This document shows, piece after piece, positions 41,994 through 51,672 of a stretch of DNA of 64,000 bases. Position 1 is the stretch's first letter. Each line of letters begins with the position of its first letter. Source of the DNA: Paraburkholderia panacisoli (GTDB lineage: Bacteria > Pseudomonadota > Gammaproteobacteria > Burkholderiales > Burkholderiaceae); contig NZ_VTUZ01000017.1 of assembly GCF_008369935.1 (NCBI RefSeq), positions 1 to 64,000 of the forward strand, given 5' to 3'. Both the position numbers and the translations under genes were made by a program. The notes beneath the pieces were generated by a model. The model was given only the letters and a program-made list of their open reading frames with translations, was not told the origin of the DNA and did no database searches.

Positions 41994-42983
41994 CTAGCCG
42001 CGCCCTTGCGGCAGATACGGCAGCGGATCGACCGGCTTGCCGTCGTGGCGCAGCTCGAAGCCCACCGACACGCGCGAGTTGTTTTCGTCGCCCATCTCCG
42101 CGATCTGCTGTCCTTGCCGAACGATGTCGCCGATCTTCACCAGCAGCTTGCGGTTATGCGAGTAGGCAGTCAGAAAGTCCTTGTTGTGTTGCACGATGAT
42201 CAGACTGCCATAGCTGTTCAGACCCGTGCCGGCGTACATCACCTTGCCGTCGGCGGCGGCCCGGACTGGATCACCCGGCTTGCCGCCGATTTCGATGCCG
42301 CGCGTTTCGCCCGGCTGGAACGCTTCGACCACACGCCCGCCCGCCGGCCACGCCAGCGCGACGCGGTTCGCATGCCGCATGGTCTGCTGCGTGACTTCGC
42401 GCGCCTCTTCGGCCGTGGGTCTCGCCGCTGCGGGTTGTGCCGGGACCGTCGCCACGGCTGCCGATGATGATGACGCCTGCTGCGCCGCGAGCGAAGCGGC
42501 CGGCGCGGACGCCGCCGCTGCCTTGGCTGCGGCGGCGTTGGCTGCGTTAGCCGCATTGGCTGCATTGGCTGCATTAGCGGCATTCACCGCCCGCACCGTT
42601 TCCGGCGACGCGACATGCAGCACTTGCCCCAACTTCAGCCGCGACGATCCCTTCAATCCGTTCCACGCCTGCAGCTGTTTGACGCTGCAATGATGATGCT
42701 GCGCGATACGCGCCAGCGTGTCGCCACGCTTGACGCGATAGACGAGCGGCGGTGCTTTCCTGAGCGGCGTGCCTTCGTCGGCGCCGATCGGCAACTGCTT
42801 GCCCGCGGACGCGAGATCGGCAACCGACGCGCTCGCCGCCGGCACGCCGGAAGCCGCCGCCGCGCTCGCTGCCGCGCCACTCTGCGCGTCCTGCTGCCCC
42901 ACGTTCGCACAACCGCTCATCGCCAGCGCGACCCACACGCCGGTCAGACTGGCCATCATCGTTCTGTCGAAACGCTTTCCCAT
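41994..42983 (-). CDS. nlpD: NlpD-like LysM/LytM lipoprotein
   Basis: The 329-residue lipoprotein has a lipobox at ALAMSGC, a LysM domain (YRVKRGDTLARIAQHHHC...LKLGQVLHV, about 80-125), a low-complexity Ala/Asn and Ala/Ser linker (about 130-200) and a C-terminal LytM/M23 domain. The LytM zinc ligands are missing: GIEIGG stands where an active enzyme has its His/Asp, and SVGFELRHDG replaces the HxH site. This matches NlpD-type activators of cell-separation amidases, which are not peptidases themselves. A stationary-phase sigma gene, the usual neighbour of nlpD, is not next to it. Confidence 0.88.
   Translation of the reverse strand: MGKRFDRTMMASLTGVWVALAMSGCANVGQQDAQSGAAASAAAASGVPAASASVADLASAGKQLPIGADEGTPLRKAPPLVYRVKRGDTLARIAQHHHCSVKQLQAWNGLKGSSRLKLGQVLHVASPETVRAVNAANAANAANAANAANAAAAKAAAASAPAASLAAQQASSSSAAVATVPAQPAAARPTAEEAREVTQQTMRHANRVALAWPAGGRVVEAFQPGETRGIEIGGKPGDPVRAAADGKVMYAGTGLNSYGSLIIVQHNKDFLTAYSHNRKLLVKIGDIVRQGQQIAEMGDENNSRVSVGFELRHDGKPVDPLPYLPQGRG
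42537..42590. repeat. six 9-bp tandem units inside the NlpD-like gene
   Basis: Six 9-bp units of the type ATTGGCTGC encode alternating Asn-Ala-Ala triplets in the linker. The repeats preserve frame, so copy-number change would lengthen or shorten the linker without disrupting the protein. Confidence 0.75.
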
Positions 42984-43596
42984 CTTTGTCCGACTCCTGC
43001 GTTATTCATGGGTGGGCCGGATGCCGCGATGTCGCGTGCGAATCGCGCGATGACGCCGCGCGGACTCCTTCGACACGGCGAGGCCGCCTCGTGCGGCGCT
43101 CACCCGATGCCCTACCGGCTATCCCAACCCTTTAGCACTTTCCGGATGCCCGGCGCCCGGCGTCTCGCGACGAGCCAGAGTTCAGCAAAAAGAGCCCGAT
43201 TGCCAATTAAAAATTCAGCGGAATTGTAAAGTGCGTTTTACTAAAATCGCGCCACCTCACACACTCTGATACAAATCTTGCGCATGTCCGCAAACCTCGT
43301 TGCAAATGCAACGTGTTCGAGCCGCGCAGGCCCCGTTCAGGGGCCTCGCGCGCGACTCCTGGCGTCACTGGCTGATTGCATGGAAATGCGCGCGGTGAGT
43401 CGCGCCCCGATCCGCACAAGCGCGCCTGAGCGCGTGCATGCGCGAGCATCGCGAACGGACGATACCGGTTGTTTTAACGGCAGATCGGCGCCGGAACTTG
43501 AATGACGTTATATCGCAAGCAACGGCGAGCGGTGAACGGACAGCCGGGCGGGCCCGGCCAACGGGATTACGGCCGTCCGTGTCGAGCAGATGCGGC
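42984..43596. other. intergenic region
   Basis: This 613-bp stretch has no frame with family or ribosome binding site support. Its middle (about 43190-43260) is AT-rich. It contains the NlpD-like promoter and the 3' side of the DUF3465 gene. Nothing else is seen. Confidence 0.5.
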
Positions 43597-44013
43597 CTAG
43601 CTGTAGTACTGCCCCTCGTACTTCACATAGCCCACCGGATGATGGGTGAAGTGCAGCACTGGCAGAACGGGATTGGAATTGTCGACGGTGGGATAGGCGC
43701 TGGCTTCGGAAATGTATTCGCCTTGCGCCTCGATTGGCTGCCCTGCCTGGAGGCCGGGGATTTCCTGCGCGAGCCCTTCGTTGTCGCCGAAACGCACGGC
43801 GACGAATACCTCGGTGCCCGCCAGGTTCTGCGTGCCGCCTTCGAACTTCAGCACCTTGTCGATCTTGATGACGAAGTGCTGATGATTGGCGCCGTGGTGG
43901 TTTTCCGGGCCTGCGAACACCTTGCTGATCGTGCCTTGTACACAGGCGAGCGGTGCGCCCAGCGATTGAACATAACGATGATGCGGGAGAATCTGCGTCG
44001 CGCGATTGTTCAT
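43597..44013 (-). CDS. DUF3465 family protein
   Basis: The 138-residue protein has the DUF3465 core, a small barrel with the stretch HHGANHQHFVIKI and the ending LHFTHHPVGYVKYEGQYYS. The family is predicted to be OB-fold-like with no known role. GGAG lies 6 bp before the ATG at 44011-44013; the frame to 44043 is not needed. No signal peptide is visible. It is monocistronic. Confidence 0.75.
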   Translation of the reverse strand: MNNRATQILPHHRYVQSLGAPLACVQGTISKVFAGPENHHGANHQHFVIKIDKVLKFEGGTQNLAGTEVFVAVRFGDNEGLAQEIPGLQAGQPIEAQGEYISEASAYPTVDNSNPVLPVLHFTHHPVGYVKYEGQYYS

Positions 44014-44396
44014 GAAGTCTCCGTGAAAAGAAGCGTGGCTCATTGACGTGGCTTACTTACGTGGCTTACTTACGGCGAACCTGACACGTGACGCCGGGCG
44101 GCGTCAGCGCGATACCGTTTGAGCGAGCCATCGCATGGGAGTTCAGTGCGCGAATTCAGTGAGCAGGATGAGCAGCGCACGTGCTGGGAGAGCTGGCACG
44201 AACGCCACGCTTTCAGAAACCTTCGCAGACTGCGAGTCGGCGAGCCGGTGCCGGTGCCTGCTTTGCCGATGCTTGCCGATGCGTATGAGCGGCAAAGCGC
44301 GCGCGCCGGCGAAACCGTTCACCCAGCGCACCCATATGTTCACCGCGCGATTGCCGCAACCGGCTACGCGTCAAAAGCGGCCCGGCAACGGCCCGC
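44014..44396. other. intergenic region with a 13-bp tandem duplication
   Basis: ACGTGGCTTACTT occurs twice in tandem at 44046-44058 and 44059-44071, about 33 bp upstream of the DUF3465 start, a likely promoter position. The remaining 300 bp have frames without support. Confidence 0.5.
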
Positions 44397-45398
44397 TCAA
44401 TGCCCGTCGTGCTCGCTGTCCAGATGCGCCATCTGCACTTCGTTGTACCGCTTGCCGGCCACGGCATCCGGCGGAATCGCCGCTTCGATGCGCGCGAGCT
44501 CCTCGGCGCTCAACGCCAGTTGGGCAGCGGCCAGTGCATCGGTCAACTGCGCGCGGCGACGCGCGCCCACCAGCGGCACGATGTCCTCGCCACGCGACAA
44601 CGCCCACGCAATCGCCAGTTGCGCCGGGTTGGTGCCACGCGCATCGGCAATCGAACGCAGCGTATCGACCAGCGCGAGGTTGCGTTCGAGATTCTCGCCC
44701 TGGAACCGCGGGCTGACGCTGCGGAAATCTTTCTGCGCGCCACGCTCTTTCGACCACGTGCCGCTCAGCAAGCCCCGCGATAGCACGCCATAAGCCGTCA
44801 CGCCAATGCCGAGTTCGCGGCACACCGGCAAGATGCCGGCTTCGATGCCGCGCGACATCAGCGAGTATTCGATCTGCAGATCGGCGATCGGTGCGACCGC
44901 CTGCGCGCGTCGCAGCGTCTGCACACCCACTTCCGACAGCCCGATCTGCCGCACGTAGCCGGCCTTCACGAGATCGGCGATCGCACCGACGGTCTCTTCG
45001 ATCGGCACTGCCGGATCGAGCCGCGCGGGCCGGTAGATATCGATGTAATCAGTGCCAAGCCGCCGCAGCGAGTAAGCAAGAAAATTGCGCACCGCCACCG
45101 GCCGCGTATCCAGGCCGATCCAGCCGCCCGCCGGATCGCGCAGTCCGCCGAATTTCACGCTGATCACGGCGTTCTCGCGCTGGCGTCCTTGCAGTGCGTC
45201 GCGGATCAGCATTTCGTTGTGACCCATTCCGTAAAAGTCGCCGGTGTCGAGCAGCGTGATGCCGGCGTCGAGCGCCGCGTGAATCGTAGCAATGCTTTCG
45301 TCGCGGTCGGCCGGTCCGTAGAGATCGGACATGCCCATGCAGCCCAGGCCGATGGCGGAAACTCGCGGGCCCTGGCGGCCCAGTTGACGTGTATTCAT
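44397..45398 (-). CDS. aldo/keto reductase
   Basis: This 333-residue NADPH-dependent TIM-barrel oxidoreductase has the catalytic Asp and Tyr in DTGDFYGMG, the Lys in VKFGGL and the cofactor loops SEVGVQTLRRA and VTAYGVLSRGLL. The usual catalytic His position reads IYRPARLD, as in the AKR subgroup with this motif. It reduces aldehydes or ketones of unknown identity in the cytoplasm. The start at 45398 fits the family N-terminus MNTRQLG. It is downstream of the porin gene, 169 bp away on the same strand. Confidence 0.92.
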   Translation of the reverse strand: MNTRQLGRQGPRVSAIGLGCMGMSDLYGPADRDESIATIHAALDAGITLLDTGDFYGMGHNEMLIRDALQGRQRENAVISVKFGGLRDPAGGWIGLDTRPVAVRNFLAYSLRRLGTDYIDIYRPARLDPAVPIEETVGAIADLVKAGYVRQIGLSEVGVQTLRRAQAVAPIADLQIEYSLMSRGIEAGILPVCRELGIGVTAYGVLSRGLLSGTWSKERGAQKDFRSVSPRFQGENLERNLALVDTLRSIADARGTNPAQLAIAWALSRGEDIVPLVGARRRAQLTDALAAAQLALSAEELARIEAAIPPDAVAGKRYNEVQMAHLDSEHDGH

Positions 45399-45567
45399 GG
45401 CGTGCATTCCCAAGGTCGTTGGATTGCGTCGAGGAAGGCGCTGGACTGACCACGCCCGAACGGCATTCTGCGCCTCGCGGGCGCGGGAAGAAAGCCGTTC
45501 GTTTGGTCGGAATCGCGAGCGCGTGCCGCGATGGATGGCGGCGATGAAGTGCCGCTGCGCAGCGCGC

Positions 45568-46728
45568 CTAGAACTTATGCCGGATCGCCGCGCGCACCAC
45601 GACCTGCTTGTTCGTCGATGACGGCGCCTGGGTGCCGGGGATGAACGCGAAGTCGAGAATCGAGAAGGTCTGGTCGCCCGTCACCTGCTGATATTCGCCC
45701 TGAATATAGACGTCGGTGCGCTTGGACAGGTTGTAGTCCGCCATCAGGCCGAACGAGTGGATGTGCGGCTTCACGCCGCCGTTCGAAGCGTCGTAGGTCT
45801 CCATCGTGTACACGTACTGCGCGCCGACGAACAGCACCGGCGAGATCTGATATTTGCCGTTGACCTCGAAGTTCTGATACTTCAGCGAGTTCAGCAGCAC
45901 GCCCGGCGGCACGAGCGGCGTAATGCCGAGATAGCCGTTGCCGGTCGGGTTCAGATAGTTCGAGTTGGTGTAGACGAAGCCCGCCGTCGCCGGGCCGAAG
46001 GTGTAGGTGATGCCGCCGCCGAACACACGCATGCGCGCGGCGATGAAACCGGCGTCGTTCGCGGTGATCGCTCCGTTCGCGCCGTTGCCGGGATTGTCGG
46101 CCTGCAGATACGCGGCGGCCACCAGCAAGCCGGCATACGCGTACTGGCCGCCAATGCTGTACGCGCGATTGTTCGCGAAGCCGGTGGCGTTGCTGAAACT
46201 GTAGGTGCCGCCGAACTGGAAGCCGGCGATCGGGGGGCTGGTGTACTTGACCGTGTTGTCGAGGCGGAACGTATTGTCGGTGTTGTCGTTGTCGAGCGGG
46301 TGCGAGAACAGCGTACCGGCCCAGTTGCCGTTGGCCGTGGTCTGCGCCAGATAGTCGACCACCGAATCGTACTGGCGGCCGAAGGTCAGCGTGCCGTAAG
46401 GCGCCGAACTCAAGCCGACGAACGCCTGACGGCCGAACATCCGGCCGCCCTGCCCGAGCCGCCCGGAATTCAGGTCGAAGCCGTTCTCGAGTTGGAAGAT
46501 CGCTTTCAGTCCGCCGCCGAGTTCCTCGTCGCCCCTCAGTCCCCAACGGCTGCCTTGCGCGAAGCCGCTCGCCAGTTCGTACACATGGCCGCGGCCGACG
46601 TTGTTCGTGTAGTTGATCCCTTCGTCGATCACGCCATACAGCGTGACGCTCGTCTGCGCGTTGGCGGGTGTGGCAAGAGTGGCAGACACAGCGGTGGAGA
46701 CAGCCAGCGCGAACACTTGCTTGTTCAT
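45568..46728 (-). CDS. outer-membrane porin (Burkholderia OmpC-like)
   Basis: The 386-residue porin has a signal peptide ending ANAQ, mature start TSVTLYGVID, SRWGLRGDEELGGGLKAIF, FGRQAFVGL, and a last strand ending IRHKF with terminal Phe. It forms a trimeric diffusion channel. AGGGAGA lies 5-6 bp before the ATG at 46726-46728. Its upstream region has an unusual purine-rich repeat. The other porin of the window is at 3426-4532. Confidence 0.95.
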   Translation of the reverse strand: MNKQVFALAVSTAVSATLATPANAQTSVTLYGVIDEGINYTNNVGRGHVYELASGFAQGSRWGLRGDEELGGGLKAIFQLENGFDLNSGRLGQGGRMFGRQAFVGLSSAPYGTLTFGRQYDSVVDYLAQTTANGNWAGTLFSHPLDNDNTDNTFRLDNTVKYTSPPIAGFQFGGTYSFSNATGFANNRAYSIGGQYAYAGLLVAAAYLQADNPGNGANGAITANDAGFIAARMRVFGGGITYTFGPATAGFVYTNSNYLNPTGNGYLGITPLVPPGVLLNSLKYQNFEVNGKYQISPVLFVGAQYVYTMETYDASNGGVKPHIHSFGLMADYNLSKRTDVYIQGEYQQVTGDQTFSILDFAFIPGTQAPSSTNKQVVVRAAIRHKF

Positions 46729-46777
46729 GAAGATCTCCCTGCACTCGAGTAATGGGACCACTCGATCTGGCCTCTTT

Positions 46778-46827
46778 GCTTTTCGCTTCTTTTCGCTTCT
46801 TTTTGCTTCTTCGCTTCTCTGCTCTTT
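46778..46827. repeat. polypurine/polypyrimidine short repeats upstream of the porin
   Basis: In the porin's sense strand this reads as repeated AGAAGCGAAA units, five in about 50 nt, located 50-100 nt before the start codon. It may lie in the 5' untranslated region or promoter. The rest of the 46729-47310 gap includes TATAAT near 47080 and no supported gene. Confidence 0.6.
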
Positions 46828-47310
46828 CCCGGCGCTTCGGCATCCGGCTCTGGGTCCTCGCCGCGCTTTCGGAAATCCTCACACGCCGTTCGCTGGCCGT
46901 CCATTGGGGGACATGAGCATCGCTTAAAATGTTGCGAAATCTCCACTTCGCGCGACTGCCTCTTTTTTCCAGACGCGCGTTCAGGTAGGCGGCATCGCCG
47001 GCCGGGACTCGAATCGGGCGACGTGTCGCCGCGCCGGCGCCCTGCACGGTCCGCCGCCGCTTTGTCACAGAAAGAAATATAATCGGCGGCTTTTGCGGCA
47101 GTGCAGCGGAACTCCGGTGCCTTCGCAAGGGTCCTTTTTACTGCCCCCTGACACCGCGCCTCGCGAGGCCGGTCGAACGCGGCGAATCGGCCAGCGGGCC
47201 GAATGGGTCCTGGACCCGCCGCAGCACCCCATCCAATTTCAAAAGCCTTGTGAGACGCCTGCCGCGCTGCATCAGCGCGCCGTCGCACGGGGCTGCTTTT
47301 GGCGCAAACA

Positions 47311-48420
47311 ATGCAACAATCGTCTTCCCGTCTGATCGAGCTGGACTTTTTCCGCGGACTGGTCCTGCTGATCATCGTCGTCGACCACATCGGCGGCAGC
47401 ATTCTGTCGCGCGTCACGCTGCACGCGTACGCGTTGTGCGATGCCGCCGAAGTCTTCGTGTTCCTCGGCGGCTTCGCTACCGCGACGGCCTACGCGGCGC
47501 TCGCCGAGCGGCGCAACGAGACGATCGCGCGCAGCCGCTTCCTGCGGCGCTCGCTGGAGATCTATCGCGCGTTCCTCGTCACGGCCGGGCTGATGCTGCT
47601 GGTCAGCGCGGTGCTGAGCGCGTTCAGCATCGACGGGCCGAATCTCGCGACCACCGATCTCGACGATCTGATGACCGCGCCGGTCGCCGCGCTGCGCGAC
47701 ATCCTGCTGTTGCGCCGCCAGCCCTATCTGGCCTCCGTGCTGCCGATGTACGCATTCTTCGCGCTGCTCGTGCCGATGATCCTGCCGCTCGCGCGCAGCA
47801 AGCCGTGGCTGCTGCTGGCCGGCAGCGTCGCGCTGTGGGCCGGCGCGCCGATCATCGACGCCTACCTGCCCGCCGCGCCCGACATGCACTGGGACTTCAA
47901 CCCGTTCGCGTGGCAGCTGTTGTTCGTGCTCGGCGTGCTCGCGCGCTGCCAGCCAGTCTATCAGCGCGTGAGCGCGCACCGGCTAGGCTGGATCATCAGT
48001 GTGCTGGCGTTCGCGGTGGTGGTCGCCGCCGCGTATTTCAAGCTGGTTATCGAACATGGGCCGCTTGCCAGCAGCATGAAGCAGAATCTGTCCTACCTGC
48101 GGGCGGTCAACTTCCTCGCCATCGCGTGGCTGGTCGCGAATCTGATCCAGCTCGGCTGGGCGAAGAAGCTCGCGCAATGGCTGCCGTGGATCGGGGTGAT
48201 CGGGCGTAAGGGCTTGCTTTGCTTCATCGCCGGCGCCGTGATCTCGCTGGTGGTCGACTCCGTGCTGTATGCAGCCACCGACGGCTATCTGAACTACCCG
48301 CTCGGGCTGCTCGCCGACGCGATCGCCGTCGGCGCCCTGCTGCTCGTCGCGCTGGGCGTGGAGCCACTCAAGCGCTTTGTCGGGCGCGTCGTCGGCACGC
48401 GGCTTGGGACTTCGCCCTGA
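47311..48420 (+). CDS. opgC: OpgC-family membrane acyltransferase
   Basis: The 369-residue inner-membrane protein has about ten helices and the OpgC signature at its start: RLIELDFFRGLVLLIIVVDHIGG, with the conserved DH, then AAEVFVFLGGF. OpgC adds succinyl groups to periplasmic glucans, and the family also contains other acyltransferases. The glucan synthesis genes opgGH are not in the window. ATG 47311 was chosen over the TTG at 47299. Confidence 0.88.
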   Translation: MQQSSSRLIELDFFRGLVLLIIVVDHIGGSILSRVTLHAYALCDAAEVFVFLGGFATATAYAALAERRNETIARSRFLRRSLEIYRAFLVTAGLMLLVSAVLSAFSIDGPNLATTDLDDLMTAPVAALRDILLLRRQPYLASVLPMYAFFALLVPMILPLARSKPWLLLAGSVALWAGAPIIDAYLPAAPDMHWDFNPFAWQLLFVLGVLARCQPVYQRVSAHRLGWIISVLAFAVVVAAAYFKLVIEHGPLASSMKQNLSYLRAVNFLAIAWLVANLIQLGWAKKLAQWLPWIGVIGRKGLLCFIAGAVISLVVDSVLYAATDGYLNYPLGLLADAIAVGALLLVALGVEPLKRFVGRVVGTRLGTSP

Positions 48421-48571
48421 GCGGCGTGGTCAGCAGCAAGCGGTGAGCGGCAAGCGCAGCTCATACGCGCCGACAGCCAAGATCCGCCGTAGCCAATTCG
48501 TCGCAAATCCAACTCCGATGCTGATAGCATGACGGCCGCGCGCAAGCTCCGCGTCAGCCTACTACCGTGAC

Positions 48572-49444
48572 ATGCGTCTATTCCTACATTCCGCACTCGT
48601 GCTGCTAGCGCTCGCCGCCAACGCGCCGGCTTTCGCCAGCACCGTCATCAGCCGCAGCTTCCATTCCGAGGCGCTCGGGCGCGACTGGAACTACACGATC
48701 TATCTGCCGACCGGTTATCGCCAGGACGGCGCGCGCATTCCGGTGCTCTATCTCCTGCACGGCAACAACGGCGACGCCAACGACTGGCTCACCCAGGGCC
48801 ACCTGCAAAGCGCCGCCGACGCGCTGATCGAGCGCAAGGACATCCCGCCCGTGGCGATCGTGATGCCGCAAGGCGGCACGGACTGGTACGTCGACCGCAA
48901 GGAGAAGATGGAGACCGCGTTCTTCGACGATCTGCTGCCCGAGATCGAGGCGCACTACGCGGTGTCGACGCAGCGTGGCGCAAGGATGATCGGCGGTGTG
49001 TCGATGGGCGGCTTCGGCGCGCTGCGCTACGCGCTGACGCAACCGGAGCTGTTCTGCGGCGCGCTGCTGCTGAGCCCGGCGATCTACCCGAACGAACCGC
49101 CACGCGGGTCGGCCGCGCGCCACGTCGGCGTATTCGGCGACCGGCAGTTCGATCCGCGTATCTGGCACGAGCTCAACTATCCGGCGCAGTGGGACCGTTA
49201 CATGAGCCGGCCGTATCGCCTGCCGATGTTCATCGCCTCGGGCGACGACGACCTCGCGATCCAGGCCGACGCGTCCACGCTGTACACGCATCTTCGGCTG
49301 GCGGGCAATCCGGCGGCGCTGCGCATCGTCGACGGCGGCCACACCTGGGATGTCTGGAGCGCGCTGCTGCCCGCCGCGTTGAAATACACGCTGGGCTGCG
49401 TGAAGCCGCCGGCGCTGGAACATCCGTCGAATCAGCGGCCGTGA
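48572..49444 (+). CDS. secreted esterase (alpha/beta hydrolase, esterase D-like)
   Basis: The 290-residue protein has a signal peptide (about 1-22, ending AFAS), the HGNNGD oxyanion region, nucleophile GVSMGGFGALR, and late acidic and His residues (SGDDDLAI, DGGHTWDVW). The fold resembles tributyrin esterase/esterase D and mycolyltransferase-type hydrolases. It is probably periplasmic. It lies 151 bp after the OpgC-like gene on the same strand and could act on envelope esters, though that is inference. Confidence 0.9.
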   Translation: MRLFLHSALVLLALAANAPAFASTVISRSFHSEALGRDWNYTIYLPTGYRQDGARIPVLYLLHGNNGDANDWLTQGHLQSAADALIERKDIPPVAIVMPQGGTDWYVDRKEKMETAFFDDLLPEIEAHYAVSTQRGARMIGGVSMGGFGALRYALTQPELFCGALLLSPAIYPNEPPRGSAARHVGVFGDRQFDPRIWHELNYPAQWDRYMSRPYRLPMFIASGDDDLAIQADASTLYTHLRLAGNPAALRIVDGGHTWDVWSALLPAALKYTLGCVKPPALEHPSNQRP

Positions 49445-49517
49445 GCGGGCGGATGCGCAGCCGGCATTCGCAGCGCGCGCGGCGTGCGCCTGAAAACCGC
49501 ATGAAAAAACCGTCCGC

Positions 49518-50600
49518 CTAACGCACGAGATCGGTCCACAACACCATCAGCACCGTCATCAGCGCGGGGCCGATGAAGATGCCGAGCAGCCCGAACGTCT
49601 CGGCCCCGCCGAGAATGCCGAACAGCACGAGCAGGAACGGCAGCCGCGTCGAGTTGCCGATCAGCACCGGCCGCACGAAGTGCTCGGCGACGAACACCAC
49701 CACCGAGCCGAACAAAACCAGTCCGACGGCCGCGGCCACCGAGCCTTGCGCGAGCAGCCACAGCGCGGCAAGGCCGAACGTGATCGGCGCGCAGAACGGC
49801 AGCATCGCGGCAATCGCGGTGACGAAGCCGAGCAGCGCGACATGCGGCAAGCCAGTCACGAAGTAGGCAACGCCCAGCAGCGCCCCCTCGCCGAGCCCGA
49901 CCACCACCAGCCCGGACACCGTGCCGCGCACCGCCGCGGCCATCCGTTGCATGAGGTCGGCGCCGTCGTCGCCGAAACCGCGCCGCACGGCCTTGATCAG
50001 CGAGCCGGACAGACGCGGCCCCGCCTGGAAGATCACGAACAGCGTGACCAGCATGAACACGAACACCATCACTGCATGCAGCGCGCGCGCCCCGAAGCGG
50101 CGGCCGAGCATCATCGCCGTGGTGCTGTGCAGCCCCTTCATCGCCGCCGAATCGCGCAGCGGCTGGGCGAGGTTGGCCTGCCACCACGCTGAAATCTGCT
50201 GCGCGCCGAACGGCAGACGCTCGATGAAGTCCGGCAGCGCGATACCGGTTTCCCGCGCGCCCTTGAACCAATCGTTCAGGTCGTGCGCCTCGCGCAGCGC
50301 CTGGGCGATGCCGATGCCGACCGGCAGCACCACCAGCAGCGCAATCACGAGCGTGAGCAGCGCGGCGATCAGCGTCGTGCGGCCGGTGAACCAGCGGTTG
50401 CCCTCGACCTTGCGCAACAGCGGCCACAGCGCGATCGCGACCACGCCGGCCCACGCGACCACCGCGATGAAATCGCGCACGACCCACAGCGCCAGCAGCA
50501 CCAGGCCGATGTACAGCACGAGCGAGGCCGCCCGCTGTTTTTTCAGACGATCGGCTGGGCTGGGCCGTTCGGCGGGGTTATCGGGTGGGCGTGAAATCAT
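49518..50600 (-). CDS. AI-2E/PerM-family transporter
   Basis: The 360-residue inner-membrane protein has a cytoplasmic start, paired helices (about 25-90), a middle soluble region (about 95-160) and the C-terminal helices with GLGEGALLGVAYFVTGLP and FGLLGIFIGPALMTV, characteristic of the AI-2E/PerM family. Members export autoinducer-2 or exchange ions; the substrate here is unknown. The start at 50600 is the most plausible but its ribosome binding site is weak. Confidence 0.9.
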   Translation of the reverse strand: MISRPPDNPAERPSPADRLKKQRAASLVLYIGLVLLALWVVRDFIAVVAWAGVVAIALWPLLRKVEGNRWFTGRTTLIAALLTLVIALLVVLPVGIGIAQALREAHDLNDWFKGARETGIALPDFIERLPFGAQQISAWWQANLAQPLRDSAAMKGLHSTTAMMLGRRFGARALHAVMVFVFMLVTLFVIFQAGPRLSGSLIKAVRRGFGDDGADLMQRMAAAVRGTVSGLVVVGLGEGALLGVAYFVTGLPHVALLGFVTAIAAMLPFCAPITFGLAALWLLAQGSVAAAVGLVLFGSVVVFVAEHFVRPVLIGNSTRLPFLLVLFGILGGAETFGLLGIFIGPALMTVLMVLWTDLVR

Positions 50601-50941
50601 GTGAGCTCTAGTCTTTTTGGAGAGGTGCGCGCGAGCCGACCGCAAAACTGCAAACCCGCTACACTTGCGCGCACGGTCGGTTCATCGACAGCCACATCTT
50701 AAAGGAAGCGCCGCCGCGCCTTGGCAGACGGCGCTTTCGTCGCGCTGTGGACAACACTGCGTTGCAAAAATGCGCACTATTAAAAAGTTACATAATAAAT
50801 GCTGCTAACGCCCGTCATTTCGGGCGATCGTAAATGTCAAGCGGCATTGTTGCTATTTGGGGAACAGTGTTTCAACCGCGGCAGAATGGCTATCCCGCGC
50901 TCGCAGGACTACATTCGGCTCTCGACAATACGGAGCCGATG
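50601..50941. other. intergenic region upstream of DUF3331 gene
   Basis: These 341 bp are divergent promoter space. The AT-rich part around 50765-50800 (TTAAAAAGTTACATAATAAA) may carry a promoter for the DUF3331 gene. No gene is supported. Confidence 0.5.
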
Positions 50942-51232
50942 ATGATGACCTTAGAGTCCATCCCCCTTGACGGTACCAATGGCGTACGCATCGAAATTCT
51001 CGAGCGCTCCGACACGACGCTGGTGATCCGCTGGGTCGAGCCGGGACGCTGTCATTACGGCGAGCAGCGCTGGCGGCGCAGGTCCGCGCATACGTCGGGC
51101 ACCTGCGCGGTGTCACGCCGCAAGATCCGCCGCGGCGACGCGGTGTTCAAGCCGGCGGAACGGCCGGCGCCGTCCAATGCTTCCGCGATGATCTGCGCCG
51201 AGATTCTGGGCGCGCTGGCAGAAGCCGCCTGA
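50942..51232 (+). CDS. DUF3331 family protein
   Basis: The 96-residue basic protein contains the DUF3331 stretch RWVEPGRCHYGEQRWRRR, then GTCAVSRRKIRRGDAVF. The family is largely confined to Burkholderia and its function is unknown; paired Cys and His residues hint at metal binding. GGAG at 50932-50935 sits 6 bp before the ATG at 50942; ATGs at 50939 and 50945 are equal alternatives, and the open frame extends back to 50834. Confidence 0.8.
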   Translation: MMTLESIPLDGTNGVRIEILERSDTTLVIRWVEPGRCHYGEQRWRRRSAHTSGTCAVSRRKIRRGDAVFKPAERPAPSNASAMICAEILGALAEAA

Positions 51233-51267
51233 CGCGGCGGATCGCCGGGCTTGCCGCTTGGGCCATG

Positions 51268-51354
51268 TTTCGAACCCGCCTGACGATGCTTCGACCACGC
51301 TTTGACCACCCTTCGAGCACGCTTCGACCACGCCCGGAACCCGCTTCGATCCTT
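51268..51354. repeat. degenerate 11-bp tandem repeats upstream of nrdJ
   Basis: About eight units of 10-11 bp with consensus CTTCGACCACG run through this stretch (clear copies at 51289, 51300, 51311, 51322 and 51344). The period equals one DNA turn. The surrounding gap (51233-51672) contains no gene and no recognisable cobalamin riboswitch. Confidence 0.65.
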
Positions 51355-51672
51355 CTGATCCCACATTGACCTTTTTGCGCTGACTTTTTGCCGGCATCCT
51401 TGCCGGCGGCGCACGGCGCACAAAGCGCGCACCCGCCCCGCAAGCCATACCTCGCACGAAGCGCACCCGGTCACGAGCTGGCCGCGCAACCGCGGCTCCC
51501 GCACCCTTCGATTGCCGCTCTGCGCCGCGTGCGCCAGGGTGGACCTCGCCGCCCGCCTGCGCTAAGGTGGACCTCACTGCGTGAAATCAACCGCCCGCAC
51601 TCCGCGCGACGGTCACGACCCGCCTTTCCACCATCGCGCCGCGTCCGTTGCGGCGCCGTTTGAGGGCCCACC

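Noticed and set aside
42537..42590. CRISPR-like array
   Set aside because: The repeats are 9-bp coding units without spacers, inside the NlpD-like linker; no CRISPR array was found anywhere in the window.
51233..51672. Cobalamin riboswitch before nrdJ
   Set aside because: No B12-box-like element or riboswitch fold could be recognised; only 11-bp repeats are present.
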